Assembly: GCF_001540865.1 (NCBI RefSeq)
Contig: NC_033636.1
Span: forward strand, 7,356,434 to 7,420,433
Length of the DNA stretch: 64,000 nt
From: Ananas comosus
Lineage: Eukaryota; Streptophyta; Magnoliopsida; Poales; Bromeliaceae
Direction: 5' to 3'
This document shows positions 46,873 to 57,497 of this stretch, piece by piece. Within the stretch, counting starts at the first letter, position 1, and every line of letters begins with the position of its first letter. The notes beneath the pieces were generated by a model. The model saw nothing but the letters and a program-made list of their open reading frames with translations, did not search any database and was not told the origin of the DNA. Position numbers and translations under genes: made by a program.

Positions 46873-49606
46873 GGGATAAACTTCAAATACCACCCCTGTG
46901 ATTTCACAATTTTTCACTTTAATACCCCATGGTTTAAAGTGTATCAAATTAGTGTCATGTGATTTTATTTTTATCTTTTCGTCAGTTTTTTCGTTAATAT
47001 TTCGTTAAATTTGTCACACCCCGGATTACTAGTTTTTCCGGCACGCTGACAAATCCGCCGTATACAAAAAAAATTTTCCTATATACGAAGCGATAACTGT
47101 ACCTGTAATCATACAATACTACAACCAGTAGTATAGAGCTGCTAAAAATAAAAACATATATAAATACAAAAGCACTCGCTCAGGCGAGAGTCCAACATAT
47201 GTATGTATAAGAACAAAAAACTACAACTACCTGTAGCTGGTATACTCTAGATCAACAGCAACTAGTAAGAGATCTAACTCGTGACTCTCTTTCCACGATC
47301 CGTGTCCACGACAGCAGCAGCCGAGGAAGAGGGCTCTACAAAAAGTCACCAGCTGGGTATGAGAACTACTGCAAAAAGAAGTAGTCCTCAGTGGGTACCG
47401 CTACCGATCTCAACGGCTCACCCACTAAGTCTACAGGAGTAAGCAGGGATAGTATAGAAAGTTGGAACAAATCTACAGCTAAATACCGCTATACTATCAT
47501 GATCCAACACTAACAATCTGTAGAAAATGTAAATTATGACCCAATTTCACTAGGAACTGTGAACTCACCCGTCCCGCCTGTCGAAGCTACACTAACTGTC
47601 ACCACATTAGGTTGTCAGTGGAGAGCAAGTCCAAACAGGACAAACCGACATCAATGCAAAAGCACTAAGCCCGACTTCGAAGTCACACTCGTGGACGTTA
47701 TCCAACCGAATATGCAAGCGTATCTCTGCCGAGCTGAATCAGGCTCTCACAGGCTGTAATCAAAATAGAAAGGTCTACTTGATCTAACAACCATAATCTA
47801 CGTGCCCTTGGCACAATCCGATGCAAAAATAGTAATTTGGGTTCACCGTCAACCCCAACGGCACCCGACAGTCCGAAACAGTCTATACACTACTGTAAAA
47901 ATAAACTCGGCATCTCAGCACGAGTGTAAATGTATTCTACACTATTCTGCTATCCACCGCCCACAAACTACGGCGATACAAATAAACTACGGCTCCTACA
48001 GCTAAATCTGGTAGTTTCAGCATATGACTGTGTAGAATCGCTAGTTTTTTTCTAAGTCAATTTCAAGTCCAATATGTATAATTTATCTAGCATTTTATGC
48101 TCCAAACTCATATTTCAATAAGCATGCAAATCACTAGTTTGAGCTAATTAACATGATATACAATAACCAAACATACATGCTGATAATAACTAGACTTAAG
48201 AGGAAATCCGAAGAATCCGGTAAGCATCATGAACCCACCTCTAGCACGAGTCCGACAAGGCTAGAAGTTGCGAAATCGCTGGGAGAACTCAGCTGTGACC
48301 ACCCAGAACCAGCAACAACATTTCCAAAGGTCTGAACACAAGAATATCAAAAATTGCATCAATACCTTCAAATTTCAGCACTTAAGCTTAAATCCTCCAA
48401 TTCTAATGTCAAAACTCACCTTTCAAACTTCCAATCCACAATTCAGGTGAAGAACAGCCTCAAAACCAGTAAGGAATGATGTAGCAACCTCCTCTGGTCG
48501 AGATTCTAGCTTTCTCAAAGATTTGATCCAAGAAAACCAAAAAAAAAAAAAAAATCAAGTTTCAGCTCCAATACCATAGCAGCTTAGGAAAACAGCAAAT
48601 TGACTATACAAACCTTAATCAAATGCTATCAAAATGGATTCCACGAAACCTCCAAGAAGTCTACTAACCATCAAACCGAGTTTCGCGGCAATCCGACCTT
48701 CCTACGTCGCACATGAGCCAAAATGCCGAAGGTCGTTGCTGGAATTCTGCTGAAACTGCAGTCCTCAAGGTTCAAATTGTAAAATTTGGAGTAATTTGAG
48801 AGACTACAATGCAAAATATGGCTTCTCTGTGAATGAGGGGTGAAAAAGCTTCTCAGGGGTCGAACACATGACTTTTATAAAGAGAAGAGTATGTACAGTA
48901 AGCCTCAAGAACAAGAGATGCTAACCTGCTGTCCTGCAGGAACGAGCACTTTCGGGCGCCCGAAACCCACTTCTAGGCGTCCGAAACTCCCAAGCTGAAC
49001 AAACACTCCTCTTCGGTTCCTCCGCCCGCGGTATGATGCGTCCTTATCCTAATCCGGCCGACCTCACCTACCACCAGACATGTGTCAGCACAGTCGATAC
49101 TTCAAAAGTGAACATTCAGACCCACTTCTAGGCGTCTGGAACACAGGATCCGAATTGGCTTACAGTTCAGTTCAGTTCAGCACTCAAGATCTGGGCGACC
49201 CAAATCATGTTCTGGGCGCCCAAAACTGACAAAACTCCAGTTTTGCTTATTTGAGTACGCCAAGTCCATTTCTGCATTCATTTCGTATAAAAACGACTCC
49301 GACTCAGTTCGACACTCTCCAGATGTGTCGACCAGTCACTAATACTAAAACTAATTCGATACCAAACCCTTGGGACACCACAAAATTATATACAAAAAAC
49401 TTCATATACCTTATCTAGGTTTATCAAATATTCACTTTAGTATCCTTTAGTTTTAATTTTGTCACTAATTTAATGAAACAAATTAGTGAATTCGATAATA
49501 AAAAGATAAAAATAAAACCACAAGACACTAAATTAATACACTTTAAACCACATGGTACTAAAGTAAGAAAGTGTGAAACCACAAAGATAGTATTTGAAGT
49601 TTTTTC
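46873..49606. mobile_element. Fold-back 'ccctgtggttt' family, copy 4, split by an LTR
   Basis: The left part is 46873-47011 (gggataaacttcaaatacca ... ttcgttaaatt). The right part is 49388-49606 (atatacaaaaaacttc ... gtatttgaagttttttc). The two halves join smoothly into the standard family sequence 'cgttaaattatatacaaaaaacttc' when the LTR and one AAATT are removed. The order of events is therefore clear: element first, LTR insertion later. Confidence 0.75.
47012..49382. mobile_element. Solo LTR, 2.37 kb, with 5-bp target duplication
   Basis: The insert begins TGTCACACCCCGGATTAC and ends GGGACACCACA, the TG...CA form of LTRs, and is flanked by AAATT at 47007-47011 and 49383-49387. The TGTCACACCCC start is common in plant Ty3/Gypsy LTRs, several lineages of which have LTRs above 1 kb. 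No gag, protease, reverse transcriptase or integrase is found inside, and there is only one copy in the window, so this is a solo LTR left by recombination between two LTRs. Orientation cannot be set firmly. Near the right end 'gggcgcccgaaacccacttc' and similar phrases recur (48955-49220). Confidence 0.8.
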
Positions 49607-49611
49607 TTTTT

Positions 49612-49930
49612 TATTTTAGTATCCTGCAATTTAAAGTGTATAAATTTAGTACCATGTGGTTTAATTTTTCTCTTTTTATTATTCATTTTATTAATTTTTT
49701 TCGTTAAATCGGTGACAAAGTTAAAACTAAACGGTACTGAAGAAAATATTCGATAAACCTAGGTGAAAAATCTGAAGTTTTTTGGTATATAATTTAACGA
49801 AGTATTAACAAAGGAGCTAACGAAAAGAGAAAAAATAAAACCACATGGTACTAACTTGATACACTTTAAACCACAGGGTACTAAAGTGAGAAAGTGCCAA
49901 ACCACAGGAGTGGTATTTGAAGTTTATCCT
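49612..49930. mobile_element. Fold-back 'ccctgtggttt' family, copy 5
   Basis: It lies directly beside copy 4. The left end ('ttttagtatcctgcaatttaaag') lacks the outermost 'aaacttcaaatacc' block; the right end is complete ('ggagtggtatttgaagtttatcc'). The centre ('cgttaaatcggtgacaaagttaaaactaaa', 'gataaacctagg') matches copy 1 most closely. Confidence 0.7.
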
Positions 49931-50052
49931 AAATTTTATTTGTATTCTATTCAAATTTCAATTCCATCCGAACCCCGCTTATTTATATTATAGAATCAAT
50001 ACAAACAAGTGAAAGGCGAGATGTACGGCAGGCTCCCCGCAATTAGTGGCCC

Positions 50053-50330
50053 GGTGGGGCCTACCAAGGGGTTCGTCGCGAATATTCGCAATTTCTGCCC
50101 CCCCCCTCCCCCCTTTTGCGTTGCCCTACCGCCCGCTATTTCTCTCTCCACGTGGTCCCACTCCCCCCAGCGGCTTCCTTTCTCTCGCCGCCATCCGATC
50201 TCCTCGCCGAGATCCGCCGGGGTTCGCAGGTAGCCTGTACTGGTGGGGCCTACCAAGGGGTTCGTCGCGGATTCTCGGTGCTCATTTCCTAAACCACCCG
50301 GCCCCCCACCCTCCCCGGCTTGCGTTGCCC
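50053..50330. repeat. Duplicated 189-bp leader-like segment
   Basis: 'ggtggggcctaccaaggggt' plus 'tcgtcgcg' occurs at 50053 and 50242, an offset of 189 bases, each followed by C-rich sequence, 'ttgcgttgccct' and 'cgccg..atccgatctcctcgcc'. These are diverged outer relatives of the 470-bp duplication that follows. Confidence 0.7.
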
Positions 50331-51270
50331 TTCCGCCCCGCTCTTTCTCTCTCTTCCCCCGCCGTCCGATCTCCTCGCCGAGATCCTCCGGGGTTCGCGG
50401 ATAGCCACGTTTAGGGGTTTCGTTGGGGCCCACCAGCGGAGGCGTCGTAGGTACCTCCCTCCGCGTTGCCCCCCACGATTTCATCTCTCGCTCCGTTGTA
50501 CGTTCCCCTTCCCGAGATCCGACGGGATTCACGGCGTGATCCTCGCCCCGGGAGATCTACCGAGGATCTCGCCTGATCTCTCCCATCTGACTTCCAGATT
50601 TGGTGCCGCGATCCTCGCCGGCAGAAATCCGGTGAGAATCGCGTGATCTTCGCCGGCAAGCAAATCTCCGAGGATCTCCGAAATAAGATGGGTGAGTCCG
50701 CTGGTTTTCCCTTCCGGCCCCCTCTCTTTCTCTCCCCGCATTGCCCCCTCCATTCCCCCCGCCGCTGCCTCTGTCTCCCTGCTCTCCCTCTCCGTATTGC
50801 TTCCGCCCCGCTCTTTCTCTCTCTTCCCCCGCCGTCCGATCTCCTCGCTGAGATCCTCCGGGGTTCGCGAATAGCCGCGTTTATGGGTTTCGTTGGGGCC
50901 CACCAGCGGAGGCGTCGTAGGTACCTCCCTCCGCGTTGCCCCCCACGATTTCATCTCTCTCCCCGTCGTACGTTCCCCTCCCCGAGATCCGACGGGATTC
51001 ACGGCGTGATCCTCGCCCGGGGAGATCTGCCGAGGATCTCGCCTGATCTCTCCCATCTGACTTCCAGATTTGGCGCCGCGATCCTCGCCGGCAAAAATCC
51101 GATGAGAATCGCGCGATCTTCGCCGGCGGGCAAATCTCCGAGGATCTCCGAAATAAGATGGGTGAGTCCACTGGTTTTCCCTTCCGCCCCCCTCTCTTTC
51201 TCTCCCCGCATTGCCCCCCCCTTCCCCACTCCCCCCGTCGCTGCCTCTGTCTCCCTACTCTCTATCTCCG
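50331..51270. repeat. Tandem 470-bp duplication with splice-donor-like ends
   Basis: Two head-to-tail units, about 50331-50800 and 50801-51270. 'ttccgccccgctctttctct' recurs at an offset of exactly 470, as do 'gttggggcccaccagcggag' (50422, 50892) and 'ctggttttcccttccg' (50701, 51171). The copies are nearly identical. Each contains 'ccgaaataagatgggtgagtcc', where ATGG|GTGAGT is a strong splice-donor context. The sequence is C/T-rich and GC-rich, like a plant 5' leader, so I read it as a duplicated promoter/first-exon module for the locus ending at 53362. Long open frames here on both strands (50643-51314, 50529-51056) come from composition. Confidence 0.85.
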
Positions 51271-52837
51271 TATTGCCACCCCCCCGGTCACCGCTGGCTT
51301 TTCTTCCCTACTAACTATTAAGTCCACACAACCTCCCCGGCCTAAGTACCGGCCATGTAGCGCTGCGCATTCAAACTTTGTTGTAGAGACGTTGTTTGCT
51401 CCAAAGGTGTGTGAGTTAAGTCGACAAATCTCATCTCCATCGATGGTAGCTTGGCCTGTGCCAAATCAGGACCAAGAGGAGGTTTGCCTCTTTGCCTTTT
51501 TTGACTTATAATCGTTATTGCCATTGTCTCAGGTGAAAGCTTGGGTATTTTACCTATTGCTATTGTAATTTTAGGCTCCACAACTATCATGTCTCTACTA
51601 CCCTGCTTCTTGACTGCATTTTATATGTTTTCCCTTATGTATTGATATGCCTGCTTGCCATTTTTCTTCACCCCGCCCCTCCCCCTTGCCAGAGAAGCTC
51701 TTTTGATCCCCTATCTCTTAAGAGCTCTTTCTTACACTCGGCTTTAAAGTGGTGATGTTGTTTAATTTTATTCGATTCTTTTTTGCAAACCCCTTCTGTG
51801 AGTTCCCTTTTTGTTTTGCAAGAAATGTTCGGCAGGAACTCCATTTGCTTGCTCAACATTTGCTCGCATAGGCACAGCAGGGTTTGTATGAGATACCTTT
51901 TAGCGAATGAATGGTTGTCGCTATGACCTATGAATAATATTCACTCGCATGGCCTTTGCAGTGCTATTGCCTTTGTAGCAGTTCCTGCAGCCAATGAGCT
52001 TCCTCACATAGGCATGGCAGGACTCATGTCGGTTTTATTTTACCAAATAAAACATAGATACTGCATCTTGCGAGTAATGCCCACTCGCATAAGCTTGGCA
52101 GTAATAATATTTTTGTAACAATTCCTACAACCATCGAGCTTTTCCACAAAAGAAAAAAGAAGAGCACATTATAGTTAAATTTTTTTTTGTTTAAGAGGCA
52201 GCATACTGAATTTGTTCCGAATATTTTCAATTACTATAATAAAATTTAATTTGATATGATGCGGTGCACGCGGGAAAGCGCCATATGCTAGGGAAGAAAG
52301 ACCTTGGTTTATTCAATGGACTAAATGAAGACAATCTTTATAAGGAAACTGTGAAACTGAGCCTTACTGTTTTTTTGGGTGATTTTTTTGCATTTGTTTT
52401 CAATGTCATTTAGAATGTTTGCTTTTTTTTTTTTTCTCTCTCCTTCCTGCTTATTCACGCTATGGGGTTTTTTAAAAGCCCCTGCTGGTTTTTTTTGTTT
52501 TTCCCTGTGTTATTATCGTTGTGCTAAAACTAAGTATTTTTTTTATAATTTTTTTTTTCCTTTCCCTTCCAATATGTTTGCAGTTTGCTCATGTTTTCCC
52601 TAGCACTGACAATAGTGAATGTCGATTTTTTTTTAATAGTCGCTTACTTTCTGAGCTTTCTGAGAAATTCTATGGGGTTTTTAAAAAGTTCCTGGTATTT
52701 CCCCTCCCCCCCTAGTGTTGTTACCATTGCGCTAATACTAATTATTTTTTGTGCCAAATCTGTTCTGTTTTTTTTTTTTTTTGTCTTTTTCCCCCGTATG
52801 TATTTGCAGCTTGCTCAAGTTTGCTCTAGCTGCGACA
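51271..52837. repeat. Intron-like DNA with 140-bp and 210-bp duplications
   Basis: 'cactcgcat' with 'ggcagt', 'ttgtarcarttcctrcarcca' and 'gagctt' recurs at 51942 and 52082 (offset about 140). 'tatggggtttttaaaa' recurs at 52461 and 52671, and 'tttgcag.ttgctca.gtt.' at 52577 and 52803 (offset 210-226). The second pair places two near-identical pyrimidine tracts plus TTTGCAG acceptor sites in tandem. A short frame around 51441-51509 (MVAWPVPNQDQEE then GTTTGC) could be a small exon, but I cannot support it. Confidence 0.6.
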
Positions 52838-53362
52838 ATGCCGACTGTTGATTTGTGTTACCTTCGTTTGCTTCATGAGATTGCTGAAAAATTACAGCTA
52901 GGAATACCTCGGTGCAAGGTAACTACAAATCTCGATGGATAGTTAGTTGCATATGTTGATTTGTGTATTCCCTCGGATGAGCCTATAGTTGGAGTTACTC
53001 GCTGTTGGGGTTCTTCCTCGGATATTGCTGGTATAGGTGAGCAAGATGCTGCTCGCGCTGCCATCCACCAGTTGAAAGGTAAGCTTGATCTGCACATTAA
53101 AGATACTAATTATGATGAGAGAACGTACTATAAAAATATGTACGAGCATCTCACCAAACAGTACGCAGTGTTGTTCGAGAAGTACGGTAAGGTTAATTGG
53201 GAACTTGCTATCCTAAAAGAACGCTTCAATTCTGATGTTGGCCAAAAGAATGAGTTTCTTGTGGAATGTCTTAACATACGCGCTGCAATTGAGGAGTGCC
53301 ACTCTGTTATCAACCATCTCGATTCAGGGCCAAGCAGTTTGACGATTGAACCTTCTGATTAA
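52838..53362 (+). pseudogene. dsRBM-like frame with helical tail, broken by in-frame TAG
   Basis: From ATG 52838 one frame runs 175 codons to TAA 53360-53362, interrupted only by TAG at 52940-52942 (codon 35). Before it: MPTVDLCYLRLLHEIAEKLQ then LGIPRCKVTTNLDG. After it: LVAYVDLCIPSDEPIVGVTR, then SSSDIAGIGEQDAARAAIHQ and LKGKLDL. The pattern (helix, P-x-Y/C-x-V strand, strand pairs, G-x-G-x-x-D-A-A-x-x-A-I helix) resembles a double-stranded-RNA-binding motif, and the homology-like pattern spans the stop. A helical segment follows (YKNMYEHLTKQYAVLFEKYG, ELAILKERF, IRAAIEECHSVINHLD). I do not recognise the exact family. Either a recent pseudogene, stop readthrough, a sequence error, or splicing around the stop (AAG|GTAACT at 52919 is a good donor). 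An upstream exon may supply the true start. Confidence 0.5.
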
Positions 53363-53505
53363 TTTTGGCTCTCCTCCAATGCCTTGAATCTTAGCTGTGC
53401 TTCCTGCGTTTTCCATGTTTGCTCTGTTGGTTAGCTAAATAAATAGGGACATGGATAGTTTTTGGATGTGTTTTTCCTTTTCTTCTTTTTTTTTTCTCCC
53501 CTTTT

Positions 53506-53860
53506 AGCGAAGAATATTAGGAAATGCTTCGCCTGTTTAGTAGTTTTGGCTGTGCTTTGTAAAAGTTCTCCACCTTAGTGGTGGTTTTGGTTGTGGTTGT
53601 CATATAGCGCAGAATATCAGGAAAAGCTTCGCCTGTTAGTAGTTTTGGCTTTGCTTTGTAAAAGTTCTTCCCCTTAGTGATGGTTTTGGTTGTGGTTGGC
53701 ATATCATAATGAATTTTATGGTTCTACAAAAAGAGTGAAGTTGTCGTGTGATTGTGGTTTGTAAAAGCTCTCCGCCTTAGTAGTGGTTTTGTTTGTGGTT
53801 GTCATATCATAATTAATTTTATGGTTCCCCAAAATTGGTGGAGTTGTCGTATGTTTTCTG
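53506..53860. repeat. Three to four tandem units of about 100 bp
   Basis: The unit 'agtagttttggctgtgctttgtaaaagttctcc' plus 'ccttagtggtggttttggttgtggttgtcatat' occurs at about 53539, 53638 and 53743, followed by a partial unit starting 'cataattaattttatggttc'. It lies just after the stop codon of the dsRBM-like frame, in what should be the 3' UTR. A second, looser duplication ('tatttatgcattttta', 'aacagaaac') spans about 53870-54110. Confidence 0.75.
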
Positions 53861-54110
53861 TGCATATATTTATGCATTTTTAACTGTAAGAAGTTGTACA
53901 GTTAAACACAAATTGGTCTTTTGAACTTTCTTTTTTTGAAATGGACTTTTGAAGCAGTTTTGCTTTGAACAGAAACAAATCGTGGTGGAATTGCTGTGTA
54001 TGTATTTATGCATTTTAAAATTCATGAATCTGGGCGGCTAAATGCGAATTGTCCTTTTGAGGTAAGTTTTTTTTTAAATAGCCATTTGTGGTGATGCTGG
54101 TGTAAACAGA

Positions 54111-55544
54111 AACAGAAACAGGAATTGGAGTTTATTAAAATATGACAACCACAACCCCTTAAAAAACATAAGCTCATTAAAGTGCTATAATGTACTGTGG
54201 ATGTTATAAACTTCGCTTTTTAAAAAAAAGGCCAACTTTCAACAGTCCAGCTCTTTTCCATCTTAATTTGCCATATTTGTTTTCCTCTAATGTTTCTACC
54301 ATCTATGTTATCACTGCTGCTTTACAAATTTATTTTTATTTTCCTAAACTGCTAACTATAATCTAGACCTCCTAGGCTGTCTAAATATTTAAACCAGTAT
54401 TCTTTTAGAATATTTGTAGTCATAATTTGTTACATTTATAGTCTACCTAGATATTTATATTTTTAGCATTCCATCTATTTGTATTTTTTTTTGTCGTCCC
54501 ATAAATTTTTTTTTTGGCATTCCATTTATTTTCAATTTTGTTGTCATTTATTCTATTTTACATTTACATGTTTTTGCCATTCTTTTTTTTCCCCTCTTAT
54601 TGAATACAATTTATAGCTAATCAATATAATAATTTTTAGTAGCGTCAAAATCAAATCAAACATCATTATAGCATGTATACAAATGAAGAAGATATATATT
54701 TATTTTTTTTTCCTCCTTTGGTGACATTTGAATAGCAGAAACATACGCTATTATTTTTCACTTATGCAATTTATAATTTATATTATGTAAATAAACTCTA
54801 GATATATTCAAATTATTACCCTATAGTTTCACACTTTTTTCCTTTTGTGCTCTATTGATTAAAATATATCAACTTTTTCCCTTATTTTTGCAAGGTTCGG
54901 CAGTCCACAAATTTTTTTTTTTTTTGACTGATTACTCACATATTGGTCCTAAATTTTTTCGCTATTTTATAACTATTTTTAAAATTTTCTTTTTCCTCTG
55001 TTGTGCTTAAATTTTTGGACCTTTTGTTTTTCCGCTGTTTTTACAATCTTTTTAAATCTTTTTTTTTCCCTTTTGTGATGTAATTAACGATATTTATTTA
55101 GCTTTCTTTTGCATATTTATTTGAGTCTAATTTCTTTAATGAAGTAATCGCATATTGGATCCAATCTTTTCACTATTTCTATTACATTGTAATTCCATCT
55201 ATTTCATTATTTCTCAGTTTTGTAACTAATTATTCTAAAAGCTTAGTTAAACCTTACAACTTTTTTCCCCTTTTGTACCATGCAAATCATCTTTTTTTTT
55301 TTTTTACTCATTTGTTGAGAAGTAGTGCATACTTATGTTCATTGGCTTAAACTATACCTTCCATAAATATAGAATTGTATTGGAAAGTACGTTGATGCTG
55401 TTGCCATTCTGTTTACTGACTTACTTTACAGTGCGCTATCGCATTAAAATTCCAAGAAACGAAAAACAAACAAACAAAAAAAGAACTCTTCACTTTGCAA
55501 GTCCCGACAAAGGGGTAGTAAAGTGAAAACAAGCCGCCGGGACA
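54111..55544. other. T-rich DNA without a gene
   Basis: The stretch has many poly-T runs. Around 54815-54870 'ttaccctatagtttcacact..' followed by 'gattaaaatatatcaa' looks like a decayed piece of the fold-back 'ccctgtggttt' family. I see no coding sequence or RNA gene. Confidence 0.5.
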
Positions 55545-56327
55545 TCTACTATTATGTGCAATCACATCCCACCAAAATAAAGTTATAAGAAAATGCCCAT
55601 TTACAATAGAGTATATTTGGTTATACAGAAGAAAGTTATGTTACGCCATTTTTTTAGTTTAAATGATATTAACAATGGATTTTTTTCCTTTTTTTTTTAT
55701 GCAACAAAAAGGTATATTTGATTTGTACCGACTTCAGATCGAAATACCTACCTGTACTAATATGGTACAAATCTTCTAACTGTGAAGGAAATACCAACCA
55801 GACCTACGAACCGATTGCCGAACATAAGCAACATTTTCTATAAATTTGCATTCTAGATTGTATAATGTCCGTTCTAAATTTTTTATGCCTACAATTTTAT
55901 CCGAACCCAAAATCGAATAAACCCGATATATCTGATGCTAAAAAGATATGTATTCGAATATGAATATCAAATATATAATCCTAACTGATACAAATTTGGA
56001 TATACATTTTTTACTGTATCCGCCCCAAACCCAAACCCAAATCGGTAGCCATCGGATCTCTCTGACCGAATGATCGTTGGCGTAGGCAGCGAGGTCACCG
56101 TATCTTTTTCCTTCAAATCGCTAAATCTTATTGGCCAACCCTCAAATCCCCAATTCTAACAAAATTTTAACCTAACTTGCGTCGATATTTTAGATTTCTA
56201 CTGTACACTGATCCTTCCTTTCACATTTGTAAACTATTATATCAAAATATTTACTTATATATTATAAACTTCAAAATTAAATTTTAGCATCAAAATTTCC
56301 CGCAACGAAGCGCGGGTACTCCACTAG
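55545..56327. mobile_element. Non-autonomous Helitron, 783 bp
   Basis: The 3' end has the Helitron signature: a hairpin CCCGCaacgaagcGCGGG at 56299-56316, a short spacer, then CTAG followed by T (56324-56328). The 5' end is placed at TCTACTATTATG after an A (55544|55545), matching the TC...A rule and A^T insertion. There is no Rep/helicase inside. The 3' end is well supported; the 5' end is the best candidate rather than certain. Confidence 0.6.
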
Positions 56328-57497
56328 TATATAAGGATGCATGATGTTGTATTTGAATTTAGATTTTAAAACTTTAGGTATCGTTTAGTTTGAAAATAAG
56401 CTATTTTAGGCTATTTCTGGAATAGGTATAACTTTTGAGATAAGCATGAATAAAATTAATTTTGTATTTGGATGAAAACTATTTTTTTCTAGGGAATAAG
56501 AAAATTAGCATTTAGATAGTTTAGATTGGAATAGTAACGATAAAAATAATTATAGTTTTAACATAATAATATTTTATCTAATTAATTAATACAAAATATT
56601 AATTAAATTTATTTAATTTACTAATTAATCATGAATATTGCTGAATAATCCTAAATGTTAATTAATAAATTAATTAGTAATTAATAATTTAATTAATAAA
56701 CAAGTAAATTAATGAATTAATAAATTAATAAATAAATTAGTTAATAACAATCAATTAGTTAAATTAGTCAAAATATTAATTAATTAATCAATATATATAT
56801 TGATTATTGAATTACACTAAATAATTAACTATTTAATTATCAAATTAATTAAATAATAAATTAATTACTCAAATAGTTAATTAAAATATTTATTAGAGTA
56901 ATAAATTAAGTAGTTAATTATTTATCTAGTTGATTAACAAATAAATTAATATATAATATATTAAATAATATTTTATTATTAATTTGGTAGAAGTATAAGG
57001 AGTGGAACAACAATTCCACTCTCTTACAGAGTTATTTTAGGATAAGCCGTTAAGAGGAGAATTGACATTTTTTTTTTGTTTAGGAATAAAGGGAGGAATA
57101 AGATCTTATTCTTTTTATTCTCCACTTTACTTTTGTATCTCAAAATATGGTAAAAAATAATTGTTTTGAATTTGTAATTTTGAGTTTATGTCGGATTCAA
57201 TCTTGGATATGAATTTTTAAGAATTCATCGAATTTAGATTCAGATTCAAATTTCGTATTTAATTTTCAACTTTGGATTTAGTAGAAAAAACACTTCGAAT
57301 CCGCTCCATTGACATGCCCACAACGAATCTAATATTTTGCAGCGAGAAAGTTTAGTGGATAACACTTATTCTATATCATCAATAACTATTCAATTATATT
57401 TCTTTATTTGAGAAAAAATATAATAAAAATATTATTTTAATAATTATGATTAGATAGATGAAAATAAAAAAATAATAATCTTGATTGATTGAAAACC
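56328..57497. other. AT-rich intergenic DNA
   Basis: The segment starts with 'tttaggtatcgtttagtttg' (about 56378), similar to the left end of the Tourist-like element at 62625, but I could not find its partner. 56560-56990 is almost entirely 'attaattaata' permutations in both orientations. No gene was seen. Confidence 0.4.

Noticed and set aside
47012..49382. Coding exons within the solo LTR (short frames at 47559-48450)
   Set aside because: Frames are short, lack motifs and fall inside a sequence bounded by TG/CA and a target duplication; LTRs normally do not code.
50529..51314. Long open frames on both strands in the 470-bp duplication
   Set aside because: They repeat with the DNA unit, are Pro/Ser/Arg-rich from C/T-rich composition, and match no family; better explained as leader sequence.
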